Source: Planctomycetia bacterium (GTDB taxonomy: Bacteria; Planctomycetota; Phycisphaerae; Phycisphaerales; SM1A02). From it: 9,335 nucleotides of DNA. Shown here piece after piece: positions 1 to 6,114 of this stretch. The DNA is taken from contig SYIB01000321.1 in the NCBI GenBank assembly GCA_005798965.1, positions 1 through 9,335 of the forward strand, given 5' to 3'. Position numbers and translations under genes: made by a program. The first letter of the stretch is position 1, and each line of letters starts with the position of its first letter. The notes beneath the pieces were generated by a model. It did no database searches. It was not told the origin of the DNA and worked only from the letters and a program-made list of their open reading frames with translations.

Positions 1-1380
1 CGCGAGCACGGCCGGCGCGAAGGGCCGGAACGACTCGCGGAACTTGATCGCCACGTTCATGCGCCGCTGCATCGATGGATCGCGCGGATCGCCCAGGATC
101 GAACGACACCCGAGCGCCCGCGGCCCGAACTCGGCGCGCCCCTCGACATGGCCGACGATCCTGCCTGCAGCCAGCTCATCCACCATGGCTTCGATGAGCG
201 CCGGCTCGTCATGAGCCTCGACGACGGCCCCCATCGACTCGAGCTCAGCGCGAGCGTCGAGCCCTCGGATCGCGGGCCCAAGCAGGCTTCCCTGCTGGGC
301 ATCACCGGGCTGGACCGTGCGCGGCTCACCGCGGTGCACATGCCAATGGGCCAGCGCCGCACCGATCGCTCCGCCTGCATCCCCTGCCGCAGGCTGGATC
401 CAGAGCCGTTCGAAGGGCCCCTCACGCAGCAGTCGGCCGTTGGCCACGCAATTCAGCGCCACACCACCCGCCATGCAGAGCGCGCGCTCGCCGGTCTGGG
501 CGTGCACGTGGCGGGCCATGCGTAGCACGATCTCCTCGATCACGCGTTGGATGCTTGCGGCGACATCCATCTCGCGCTGGGTGATCGGTGCTTCGGGCGC
601 GCGCGGCGGCCCACAGAGGATCGCATGCAGGTGCCCGCTCGTCATGCGCAAGCCACCGACGTAATCGAAGCAGCGCTGGTCGAGCCAGAACGACCCGTCG
701 TCGTGCAGCCGCACGACACGATCCAGAATCGCCTGTGCGAACCGCGGCTCGCCGTAGGGAGCGAGTCCCATGAGCTTGTACTCGCCCGAATTCACGCGGA
801 AGCCGCACCACTGCGTGAAGGCGCTGTAGAGGAGGCCCGGCGAGTGCGGGAAGCGCATCTCCTCGCGGAGCTCGAGCGCGTTGCCAGATCCAACACCCCA
901 TGTCGCCGTCGACCACTCTCCGACGCCATCCAGCGTCAAGATCGCCGCGCGCTCGAACGGACTGGGGAAGAAGGCGCTCGCGGCATGCGACTCGTGGTGC
1001 GTGGTGAAGAGGATCGGGCCGTCGTAGCCGCCGCCCAGGCCGCGGTCGATCTCGCGCGGGAGGTGGAGCTTCGTCTGCAGCCATGCCGGCATCGCCCGGA
1101 CGAACTGCGGGAAGCCGAAGGGCGCCGTGGCCAGCGCGGTCTCGAGGATGCGACCGAACTTGACGAGAGGCTTCTCGTAGAACACGACCGCATCGAGTTC
1201 ATGCGGTGAGAGCCCCGCATGGCGCAGGCACCACGCTGCAGCCTGCGTGGGGAATCGGTCGTCCTGCTTGACGCGCGAGAAGCGCTCCTCCTCGCTCGCG
1301 GCGACGATCACGCCATCCTGCACGAGCGCCGCGGCGCTGTCGTGGAAGAACGCGGAGATGCCAAGGATCGAGGTGGGCAA
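1..1380 (-). CDS. NodU/CmcH/TobZ-family carbamoyltransferase, partial (C-terminus beyond window)
   Basis: An open frame runs from a TTG start at 1380 to the left edge without a stop, giving 460 residues; family members are usually about 550-620 residues, so the C-terminal end lies outside. The family transfers a carbamoyl group from carbamoyl phosphate, via carbamoyl-adenylate, to a hydroxyl of a small molecule or sugar. Family motifs appear in order: ILGISAFFHDSAAAL (5-19), EEERFSRVKQD (30-40), HHESHAASAF (128-137, the His pair of the Kae1-like metal site), LTLDGVGEW (148-156), NSGEYKLMGLAPYGEP, MAGGVALNC (303-311), PAAGDAGGAIGAAL, and EFGPRALGCRSILGDPR (417-433) of the carbamoyl-adenylate-forming domain. 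The family usually starts a few residues before ILGIS, which favours TTG; no in-frame ATG occurs until about residue 94. An in-frame GTG at 1404 lies inside the terminator hairpin and is less likely. The substrate cannot be told from the sequence. Family assignment is very secure, the start less so. Confidence 0.93.
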   Translation of the reverse strand, partial: MPTSILGISAFFHDSAAALVQDGVIVAASEEERFSRVKQDDRFPTQAAAWCLRHAGLSPHELDAVVFYEKPLVKFGRILETALATAPFGFPQFVRAMPAWLQTKLHLPREIDRGLGGGYDGPILFTTHHESHAASAFFPSPFERAAILTLDGVGEWSTATWGVGSGNALELREEMRFPHSPGLLYSAFTQWCGFRVNSGEYKLMGLAPYGEPRFAQAILDRVVRLHDDGSFWLDQRCFDYVGGLRMTSGHLHAILCGPPRAPEAPITQREMDVAASIQRVIEEIVLRMARHVHAQTGERALCMAGGVALNCVANGRLLREGPFERLWIQPAAGDAGGAIGAALAHWHVHRGEPRTVQPGDAQQGSLLGPAIRGLDARAELESMGAVVEAHDEPALIEAMVDELAAGRIVGHVEGRAEFGPRALGCRSILGDPRDPSMQRRMNVAIKFRESFRPFAPAVLA

Positions 1381-1386
1381 CGCCGG

Positions 1387-1425
1387 AAAAGATAACCCCC
1401 GCACAGGCGCTCGCCCGTGCGGGGG
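1387..1425 (-). terminator. Rho-independent terminator of the PEP-CTERM gene
   Basis: Read on the minus strand, CCCCCGCAC (1425-1417) pairs perfectly with GTGCGGGGG (1404-1396). A short inner GC stem adds to it, and the T-rich run TTATCTTTT (1395-1387) follows. On the plus strand no T-run follows the hairpin, so the polarity is minus. It begins 40 bases past the stop of the gene at 1466-2173 and ends 7 bases before the TTG start of the carbamoyltransferase. The two minus-strand genes are therefore probably separate transcription units. Confidence 0.85.
1389..1394 (-). promoter_or_regulatory. TANNNT-type -10 candidate for the carbamoyltransferase
   Basis: TATCTT lies on the minus strand 8 bases before the TTG start. 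It sits inside the T-tract of the upstream terminator, so its A+T content has another explanation and this is the weakest of the six such sites in the window. No Shine-Dalgarno sequence precedes the TTG; the spacer is TTCCGGCG. A leaderless TTG start would be unusual, because leaderless starts are mostly AUG or GUG. Confidence 0.35.
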
Positions 1426-1465
1426 TGTTCAGGTCAGGATCACGCCGGTGGGCGCGACCTTTGGC

Positions 1466-2173
1466 TCACTTGCGCGAGCGGCGGCCGAGGCCCGCCAGGC
1501 CCAGCAGTGCCAGCGCGCCGGGAGCCGGCACGACGGTGTAGCTGAAGCCGGTGGTGGTGGTGAACGTGTCACCCCAGTTCGCCACGCTCGGCGAGCTGGG
1601 CGACAGCGCATCGATCGCGCCGTCCGAGCCGCCGCCACCCGAGGAGTACGCATCGAACACGAAGCTGTCGCCGACGTTCAGGCCCAGGGCAGCCATGCTC
1701 ACCGTCCAGGTGATCTCGCTGCCGCCGACGCTGAAGCCGCCGAAGTTGCCGTTGTAGGTGGCGCCGAGGAGGCCCCAGCTCGCAGCGTTCGAGCGCAGTT
1801 CAGCGCCGCCGCCGCTATCGACCCACGAGCCGATCCAGTGGGTCATGCCGCCATTGGCCGACATGTTGATCGGGCGGCCCCAGCCGTTGCCGGTGCTGGT
1901 GCCAGTGCCGTTGTTGGTCGCGATGCCGACCATGAACTTGCCCCAGTCGACGTTGCTGAAGCTGCCGTTGACGGTCAGCTTGAAGACGATGTCGGTGGCG
2001 GTGTTCGAGACTTCCATGCTGACCAGATCGAGCGTGCCGCCGCCGGTGGCGAGGCCCGCACCGATGTCACCGGTCGAATCGCTGTAGGTGAAGCCGGGGT
2101 TGGCGACGACCTGGGCAACGCCCATGCCGACGGCCGCCGAGGCCATCACCGCGCACATGACGCGAGTGTTCAT
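1466..2173 (-). CDS. Secreted protein with PEP-CTERM-like sorting signal, function unknown
   Basis: 235 residues. The N-terminus MNTRVMCAVMASAAVGMGVA is a signal peptide with likely cleavage near QVVA/NPG (about residue 24). The body (about 27-213) is rich in Gly, Ser, Thr and Asn with alternating hydrophobic strands and no Cys after the signal peptide. Its pattern (TLDLVSMEVSNTATDIVFKL, then WGKFMVGIATNN, then ITWTVSMAALGL) resembles a CBM9/DOMON-like beta-sandwich; that is a tentative fold guess. The C-terminus VPAPGALALLGLAGL followed by RRSRK (215-235) is the short motif, membrane helix and basic tail of a PEP-CTERM signal, the planctomycete PAPGA variant. In that family an exosortase cleaves the tail and anchors or releases the protein at the surface. 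The ATG at 2173 is chosen because AGGAG lies 6 bases upstream and a signal peptide starts there; upstream in-frame sequence is arginine-rich and not protein-like. The gene is monocistronic, bounded by a terminator downstream and a divergent gene upstream. No catalytic motif was seen. Confidence 0.88.
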   Translation of the reverse strand: MNTRVMCAVMASAAVGMGVAQVVANPGFTYSDSTGDIGAGLATGGGTLDLVSMEVSNTATDIVFKLTVNGSFSNVDWGKFMVGIATNNGTGTSTGNGWGRPINMSANGGMTHWIGSWVDSGGGAELRSNAASWGLLGATYNGNFGGFSVGGSEITWTVSMAALGLNVGDSFVFDAYSSGGGGSDGAIDALSPSSPSVANWGDTFTTTTGFSYTVVPAPGALALLGLAGLGRRSRK

Positions 2174-2184
2174 CTGAAACTCCT
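2174..2184 (-). promoter_or_regulatory. Shine-Dalgarno site of the PEP-CTERM gene
   Basis: AGGAG (2184-2180) is followed by the 6-base spacer TTTCAG and then ATG. This decides the start codon. It is the only clear Shine-Dalgarno site before any gene in this window, so this gene probably has a real 5' leader while its neighbours appear leaderless. Confidence 0.8.
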
Positions 2185-2252
2185 GAACTGTTGGGATGAG
2201 GGAAAGGGAGGGACCGAAACCAAGGACGCGCACACCGACCTTGGACCTCGGA

Positions 2253-2280
2253 AGTGTGATCCGATTTTGAGCGGGGTCAA
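2253..2280 (-). promoter_or_regulatory. Possible sigma-70 promoter of the PEP-CTERM gene
   Basis: On the minus strand TTGACC (2280-2275, five of six to the -35 consensus) is followed after 16 bases by CACACT (2258-2253), which keeps only the A at position 2, an A at position 4 and the final T of a -10 box. It would give a leader of about 70 bases ending at the AGGAG site. The -10 match is poor, so this is only a candidate. Confidence 0.28.
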
Positions 2281-2284
2281 CCCC
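2273..2284. promoter_or_regulatory. Short inverted repeat GGGGTCAACCCC, possible operator
   Basis: Five-base arms GGGGT and ACCCC flank a CA centre. The repeat lies between the divergent PEP-CTERM and lipoprotein genes and overlaps the TTGACC -35 candidate. Its position suits a repressor or activator site, but a 10-base-pair palindrome in GC-rich DNA can arise by chance. Confidence 0.25.
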
Positions 2285-2336
2285 ACGGTGCAAGATTCCT
2301 TGGTTAGTTATGGGCACAGACCGCCACCTGCACGCG

Positions 2337-2342
2337 TAGCAT
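2337..2342 (+). promoter_or_regulatory. TANNNT -10 candidate for the small lipoprotein gene
   Basis: TAGCAT is followed by 7 bases (CGGGGAC) and then the ATG at 2350. If it is a -10 box, transcription would start at or next to the ATG and the mRNA would be leaderless. The GGGG in the spacer is too close to the ATG for a normal Shine-Dalgarno site. No -35 hexamer is visible 16-18 bases upstream. Confidence 0.5.
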
Positions 2343-2349
2343 CGGGGAC

Positions 2350-2556
2350 ATGAAGCCCATCGCCCGCCTGCTGCTCGTGGCCGCCGCCCTGATTGCCTGC
2401 GAGAGCGACCCTGATTCGGTCGACGGCGTCGTCGGCACCGAGGACGAGCGCGCACGCGAGCAGGAGCAACTCAATGCCATCTCGGAGCAGGATGATGCCA
2501 ACAACGCCGACGCCGGCATCACCAACGACGCACAGATGGAGCCGCTGAACCCGTAG
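2350..2556 (+). CDS. Small acidic lipoprotein, function unknown
   Basis: 68 residues starting at ATG 2350 and ending at TAG. The N-terminus MKPIARLLLVAAALIAC is a textbook lipoprotein signal: a basic N-region, a run of Leu/Val/Ala, then the lipobox L-I-A-C with Cys17 as the predicted lipidated residue. The mature part is only 52 residues, with about 15 Asp/Glu against two Arg. It has a short charged stretch (EDERAREQEQ) and an Asn/Asp-rich end, no further Cys and no recognisable domain. Glu18 after the Cys gives no inner-membrane retention signal of the Asp+2 type, so the outer membrane is possible if this cell sorts as enterics do. It lies divergent to the PEP-CTERM gene and 119 bases before the protease, on the same strand. 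I do not recognise a family. Overlapping minus-strand frames look like shadows; the lipobox is the main argument for this frame. Confidence 0.72.
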   Translation: MKPIARLLLVAAALIACESDPDSVDGVVGTEDERAREQEQLNAISEQDDANNADAGITNDAQMEPLNP

Positions 2557-2582
2557 TCCGACGGCCGCGACCGCTGGGTGCC

Positions 2583-2598
2583 GGGCCACACTTGGCCC
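2583..2598 (+). other. Small hairpin between lipoprotein and protease genes
   Basis: GGGCCA, CACT, TGGCCC forms a perfect six-base-pair stem with a four-base loop, 27 bases after the lipoprotein stop. No T-run follows on the plus strand, so it is at best a weak or factor-assisted terminator. Confidence 0.3.
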
Positions 2599-2663
2599 CG
2601 CCGACGCCTTGGACAATTTCGTCCGATTCGACCCTTCTGGGTGGCCCCCCCAGATTCAGTCCC

Positions 2664-2669
2664 TACCTT
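2664..2669 (+). promoter_or_regulatory. TANNNT -10 candidate for the metzincin protease gene
   Basis: TACCTT is followed by 6 bases (TCGGCC) and the ATG at 2676. There is no Shine-Dalgarno site. The arrangement fits a leaderless start and supports ATG 2676 over the in-frame TTG at 2592. Confidence 0.5.
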
Positions 2670-2675
2670 TCGGCC

Positions 2676-4928
2676 ATGACGATCCGACCATTCGCTGCGC
2701 CCACGGCGTGCTGTGCCATGGCCCTCAGCCTCACGACCCATGCGCTGGCGAGCGGTGGATCAGCCGTGCCGCCGGTGCAAGACTGCGGACTCGAGCGCAT
2801 CGCCCACTTCATCCCGTGCGAGCCGCTGCTTCCACGGGACCTTCCGGCCTCCTTCTCTGTGGAGGCGCCGCTCGGGGCGAACATGGTCACGCTCGAACTG
2901 GCCAAGCACTCGGTCCGCGGCGACCGATTCAGGGTGCTTGTGGACGACGGCCGCTCGCTGCGGGACGTCGAGGCGCCCGCCATCAGGACGTACCGAGGCT
3001 CGATTGCCGGCCGGCCCAACACGTCTGTCGTCGGCTCCCTCCTGCCGACCGGCTTCAGCGGAATCGTCACCCTCGAAGATGGATCGACCTTCGGGATCCA
3101 GCCGCTGCACGAGCTGTGCGCCGACCTGCCCGACTCGACCGTGCACGCCACCTATGCCGCCTCCGATGTGGCTGTCGACGAGGCGGGCTGCGCACTCGGT
3201 CGACCGGGCTTCGACACCGAGCTCTACCGCGTTGCACCGGCGTCCGGTGGCGGCGGCTCGCTGGCGGGCGCCACGCCTCAGCAGGTCGAGATCGCGTGCG
3301 AGACCGACTACGAGTTCTTCCAGAAGAACGGAAGCTCGGTCAACAATACGGTCAACGACATCGAGAACATCATCGCCAACGTCAACACGATCTACGACCG
3401 CGACGTCAACATCGTGCATGAGATCAGCGTGATGGTGATCCGTTCGATCTCGACCGATCCATATAACGGGACCACCATCGATGCCCGACTCAACGAGTTC
3501 GACGCGCTCTGGGGTGCGACGCCGCTCAGCGGTGCGTTCCGCGACATCGGTCACATGTTCAGCGGCTACAACTTCTCGGGTGGCACGATCGGACTTGCGT
3601 ATCTGGGCGTGGTCTGCCAGGCGGCGTCCGGCGTGGGTTACGGCGTGGTCGAGAGCCGGTACACCACCACCCTCACGTTCCGCGTGTCGCTGTCCGCGCA
3701 CGAGCTTGGCCACAACTGGAACTGCACCCACTGCGACACCGACGGCAACGACAACTGCCACATCATGTGCTCGGCCAACGGAGCCTGCGGGGGCCTCAGC
3801 GGCTCGAACCTGAAACTCGACTCCCGCGCGATCACCGAGACCACGGGGTACGTCAACGCCGTTGCGTGCGACTTCACCCGGCCCTTGCCTTCGCTGCCCC
3901 CCTTCGTCGAGGACTTCGATCTTGGCACCGCGCTGGCCACGTCGCGCTGGACCTACAACGACGGGGTGATCATCTCGGCCACCGCGCTCAACGAGCCGAC
4001 CGCCCCGAATTCCATGAACCTCGGCTCGGTCGGCACGGGTGACTACGACGACGACGATTGCCGCACGAACGTGGTGCAGCTGGGTGGCCTCGCCGCGGCC
4101 AGCGCGAGCTACTTCACCTCGAGACTGGGCGTGGAGTCAGGCGAGCAGCTCATCGTCGAGTACCTCAACAGTGCCCTCGACTGGGTCGTCCTGAACACCG
4201 TGACCTCGGACGGCGTGGCCGTGACCGGCTTCACGTTCCACGAGCACATCCTTCCCACCGACGCTCGCCACAACCAGTTCCGGCTGCGCTTCCGCGTCAA
4301 CGGCAACGACAGCGCGGACAACTGGTACGTCGACAGCGTGCGCGTGCTGGGGCCGCCGGCCAACGATGCCTGCGCCGGTGCGACCGACGTGGCCGTCGGT
4401 GCGACGGCCTTCACGACCGCACCAGCGACCGACTCGATCGGCTCGCTGCCTGCATCGTGCAACGATGGCGCGGGCACCGTGTGCGCCAAGGACGTCTGGT
4501 TCCGCCACACAGCGACCTGCTCCGGCACGCTGACGATCGAGACCTGCGGGTCGCCGACCTTCGATACACGGCTGGCTGTGTACTCCGGCACCACCTGCCC
4601 GACCTCCACGACGGTGCCGGCCGGCTGCGACGACACGACCGCAGGCTGCACCGGCAATGGTGGTCGCGTGAGCCTGAGCGTGACGGCGGGAAGCACGTGG
4701 CTCATCCGGGCGGGTGCGCCGGTGGCCGGCGTGGGTGGCTCTGGTGTGCTCACCATCATGTGCGAGACGCCCTGCGCGGCCGATCTCAATGGCGACGGGC
4801 TCATCGACGGTAGCGACCTTGGCGTGCTGCTTGGCGCTTGGGGCACGGCCGAGGGCGACGTCGACGGCTCGGGCGTGACCGATGGTGGTGATCTGGGCAC
4901 CATGCTCGGCTCCTGGGGCCCCTGCTGA
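2676..4928 (+). CDS. Secreted metzincin zinc metalloprotease with dockerin-like C-terminus
   Basis: 750 residues. A signal peptide covers about 1-25 (cleavage near ALA/SGG). Residues about 35-190 look like an M12B-type propeptide (VTLELAKHSVRGDRFRVLVDDG) followed by a Gly-rich linker. The catalytic domain, about 200-400, starts at QVEIACETDYEFF and carries the metzincin zinc motif HELGHNWNCTH (342-352; His342, His346, His352 as ligands, Glu343 as base) and a Met-turn CHIMC with Met364. This is the adamalysin/reprolysin layout, but Asn349 replaces the usual Gly of HExxHxxGxxH. A jelly-roll-like domain follows (about 408-557, VEDFDLG to WYVDSVRVLG), then a Cys-rich beta domain (about 561-695, ANDACAGATD to DVWFRHTATCSG to FDTRLAVYSG) of a type frequent in planctomycete exoproteins. 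Two dockerin-like Ca-binding repeats end it (DLNGDGLIDGSDLG 703-716, DVDGSGVTDGGDLG 728-741). The protein is likely secreted and active on extracellular protein; the target is unknown. ATG 2676 is chosen for the signal peptide and the upstream -10-like box. Confidence 0.9.
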   Translation: MTIRPFAAPTACCAMALSLTTHALASGGSAVPPVQDCGLERIAHFIPCEPLLPRDLPASFSVEAPLGANMVTLELAKHSVRGDRFRVLVDDGRSLRDVEAPAIRTYRGSIAGRPNTSVVGSLLPTGFSGIVTLEDGSTFGIQPLHELCADLPDSTVHATYAASDVAVDEAGCALGRPGFDTELYRVAPASGGGGSLAGATPQQVEIACETDYEFFQKNGSSVNNTVNDIENIIANVNTIYDRDVNIVHEISVMVIRSISTDPYNGTTIDARLNEFDALWGATPLSGAFRDIGHMFSGYNFSGGTIGLAYLGVVCQAASGVGYGVVESRYTTTLTFRVSLSAHELGHNWNCTHCDTDGNDNCHIMCSANGACGGLSGSNLKLDSRAITETTGYVNAVACDFTRPLPSLPPFVEDFDLGTALATSRWTYNDGVIISATALNEPTAPNSMNLGSVGTGDYDDDDCRTNVVQLGGLAAASASYFTSRLGVESGEQLIVEYLNSALDWVVLNTVTSDGVAVTGFTFHEHILPTDARHNQFRLRFRVNGNDSADNWYVDSVRVLGPPANDACAGATDVAVGATAFTTAPATDSIGSLPASCNDGAGTVCAKDVWFRHTATCSGTLTIETCGSPTFDTRLAVYSGTTCPTSTTVPAGCDDTTAGCTGNGGRVSLSVTAGSTWLIRAGAPVAGVGGSGVLTIMCETPCAADLNGDGLIDGSDLGVLLGAWGTAEGDVDGSGVTDGGDLGTMLGSWGPC

Positions 4929-4945
4929 CGCAAACCAGCTCCCGT

Positions 4946-4951
4946 TAGAGT
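4946..4951 (+). promoter_or_regulatory. TANNNT -10 candidate for chaA
   Basis: TAGAGT is followed by 7 bases (CCGGCGC) and the ATG at 4959. It sits in the 30-base gap after the protease stop. CTGACG at 4925-4930 is a partial -35 match but only 15 bases away. No Shine-Dalgarno site is present. The site suggests chaA can be transcribed on its own even though it closely follows the protease gene. Confidence 0.5.
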
Positions 4952-4958
4952 CCGGCGC

Positions 4959-6092
4959 ATGACGAGCACCACCCCCGCAGGGAAACTCCGCTCCGTGCTC
5001 GCTGACCTGCCGATCGTCATCGGGCTGCTCACGGGCCTGGTGGTGCTCACGCATTGGAGTCCAGCTGATCCGGCCGCAAGCGCAACGGGTCTGGCTTGGA
5101 CGACCTGGCTGATCACGGCCATCGTGGCCGCGGCGATGCGCGCCATGACCCACGCCGATCATGTGGCCGAACGGCTGGGCGAGCCGCTGGGCACGATCAT
5201 CCTGACGATCTCCGCAATCGTCATCGAAGTGGCCGCCGTCTGCGCAGTCATGCTCGGATCGGGCGGCGACCCGGACATCGCCCGCGACACGATGTTCGCG
5301 GTGATCATGATCATCCTCAACCTGATGCTGGGGGTGTGCATGCTGGTCTCGGGATGGGACGGACGGGAGCGCGAGTTCAACCCGCAGTCAAGCAATTCGT
5401 ACCTGCCCCTGCTCATCACCCTTGGGTGCATCACTCTGGTGCTGCCACGCTTCACGCACTCGCTACCAGGGGGCTGGATGAGCGCACCGATGGAGCTCTT
5501 CGTTGGTACCAGCAGCCTGTTGCTGTACGGGTTGTTCCTCTACATGCAGTCGACGCGGCACAGGTCCTTCTTCGCGCACAAAGGCATGACCGAGCGACAG
5601 TCGGAACCGACCCACCATGCGCCACAGCCGCTGGGGCGCTCATGCGTCCTGCTGGTGCTGGCACTGCTGGCCGTGATCGGGATGGCCGAGGGGCTGGGCG
5701 GTCGAACGCGCGATCTTCTCGAGGCATGGAGCCTGCCGCTGCCGCTGGGCGGGATCCTGATTGCCCTGCTGGTGCTCGCACCGGAGGGCCTTGCAGCTGT
5801 CGGAGCCGCGCGGCGCTACGACATGCAGCGCTCGATCAACATCCTGCTTGGCAGTGCCTTGGCGACGATCGGCCTGACCGTGCCTGCCATCATCGGCATC
5901 CGCTTCGCGACCGGCGTGACGCCGGAACTGGGGCTGGAGCCACCCTTCATCGTGCTGCTCGCGACCACCTTCCTCGTGACGGCCCTCAGCCTTGCCCGTG
6001 GGCGGGTCAGCGCCCTGCAGGGGATGGTGCACGTGCTGCTGTTTCTGGCGTGGATCGTCACGATCCTCGACGAGGCCAGCGCGCCGGTGTGA
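4959..6092 (+). CDS. chaA: ChaA-type Ca2+(Na+,K+)/H+ antiporter, CaCA superfamily
   Basis: 377 residues, an integral inner-membrane protein with about ten or eleven hydrophobic segments. The two signature alpha repeats of the Ca2+/cation antiporter superfamily are clear. Alpha-1 is HADHVAERLGEPLGTIIL, continuing through TISAIVIEV (66-91), with Glu75 and Glu90. Alpha-2 is VLAPEGLAAVGAARRYDMQ, continuing through INILLGSALATIGLTVPAI (272-311), with Glu276. Both match E. coli ChaA closely in pattern, and the length is near the 366 residues of that protein. ChaA exports Ca2+, and Na+ or K+, in exchange for protons, mainly at alkaline pH or high salt. A hydrophilic loop rich in His, Gln and Arg (about 197-226) separates the two halves, in place of the acidic loop of some relatives. 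It follows the protease by 30 bases on the same strand and converges on the lyase gene, 22 bases apart. A link to the Ca-binding secreted protease is possible but unproven. Confidence 0.92.
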   Translation: MTSTTPAGKLRSVLADLPIVIGLLTGLVVLTHWSPADPAASATGLAWTTWLITAIVAAAMRAMTHADHVAERLGEPLGTIILTISAIVIEVAAVCAVMLGSGGDPDIARDTMFAVIMIILNLMLGVCMLVSGWDGREREFNPQSSNSYLPLLITLGCITLVLPRFTHSLPGGWMSAPMELFVGTSSLLLYGLFLYMQSTRHRSFFAHKGMTERQSEPTHHAPQPLGRSCVLLVLALLAVIGMAEGLGGRTRDLLEAWSLPLPLGGILIALLVLAPEGLAAVGAARRYDMQRSINILLGSALATIGLTVPAIIGIRFATGVTPELGLEPPFIVLLATTFLVTALSLARGRVSALQGMVHVLLFLAWIVTILDEASAPV

Positions 6093-6114
6093 GGCCGGCC
6101 GGTCGGAAGACGAC

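Noticed and set aside
422..1084. 220-residue minus-strand frame inside the carbamoyltransferase
   Set aside because: It is in a different frame from the carbamoyltransferase, whose motifs continue unbroken through the whole segment.
2220..2303. Three CCAAGG/CCTTGG hexamers in the divergent gap as a repeat-type regulator site
   Set aside because: Spacing is irregular and no longer consensus extends beyond six bases; kept only as a side note to the palindrome finding.
1247..2353. Open frame of 368 residues on the plus strand opposite the PEP-CTERM gene
   Set aside because: It is Ala/Arg/Asp-rich low-complexity sequence antisense to two well-supported minus-strand genes and crosses an intrinsic terminator and a promoter region.
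2592..2675. N-terminal extension of the protease from a TTG at 2592
   Set aside because: It would place 28 non-conserved residues before a good signal peptide and overlap the TACCTT box and a hairpin; ATG 2676 is better.
2304..2741. Minus-strand frames of 145 and 102 residues overlapping the small lipoprotein
   Set aside because: They lack any recognisable signal or domain, and the 145-residue one runs into the protease start; the plus-strand frame has a perfect lipobox and a -10-like box.
4109..5146. Long open frame (345 residues) on the minus strand opposite the protease end and chaA start
   Set aside because: It runs antisense to a protein with clear domains; its composition is a mirror of the GC-rich codons and it has no motif, signal peptide or start context.
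6093..6100. GGCCGGCC palindrome between chaA and the lyase as a shared terminator
   Set aside because: It has no loop and no T-run on either side; in DNA this rich in GC an 8-base palindrome is not informative.
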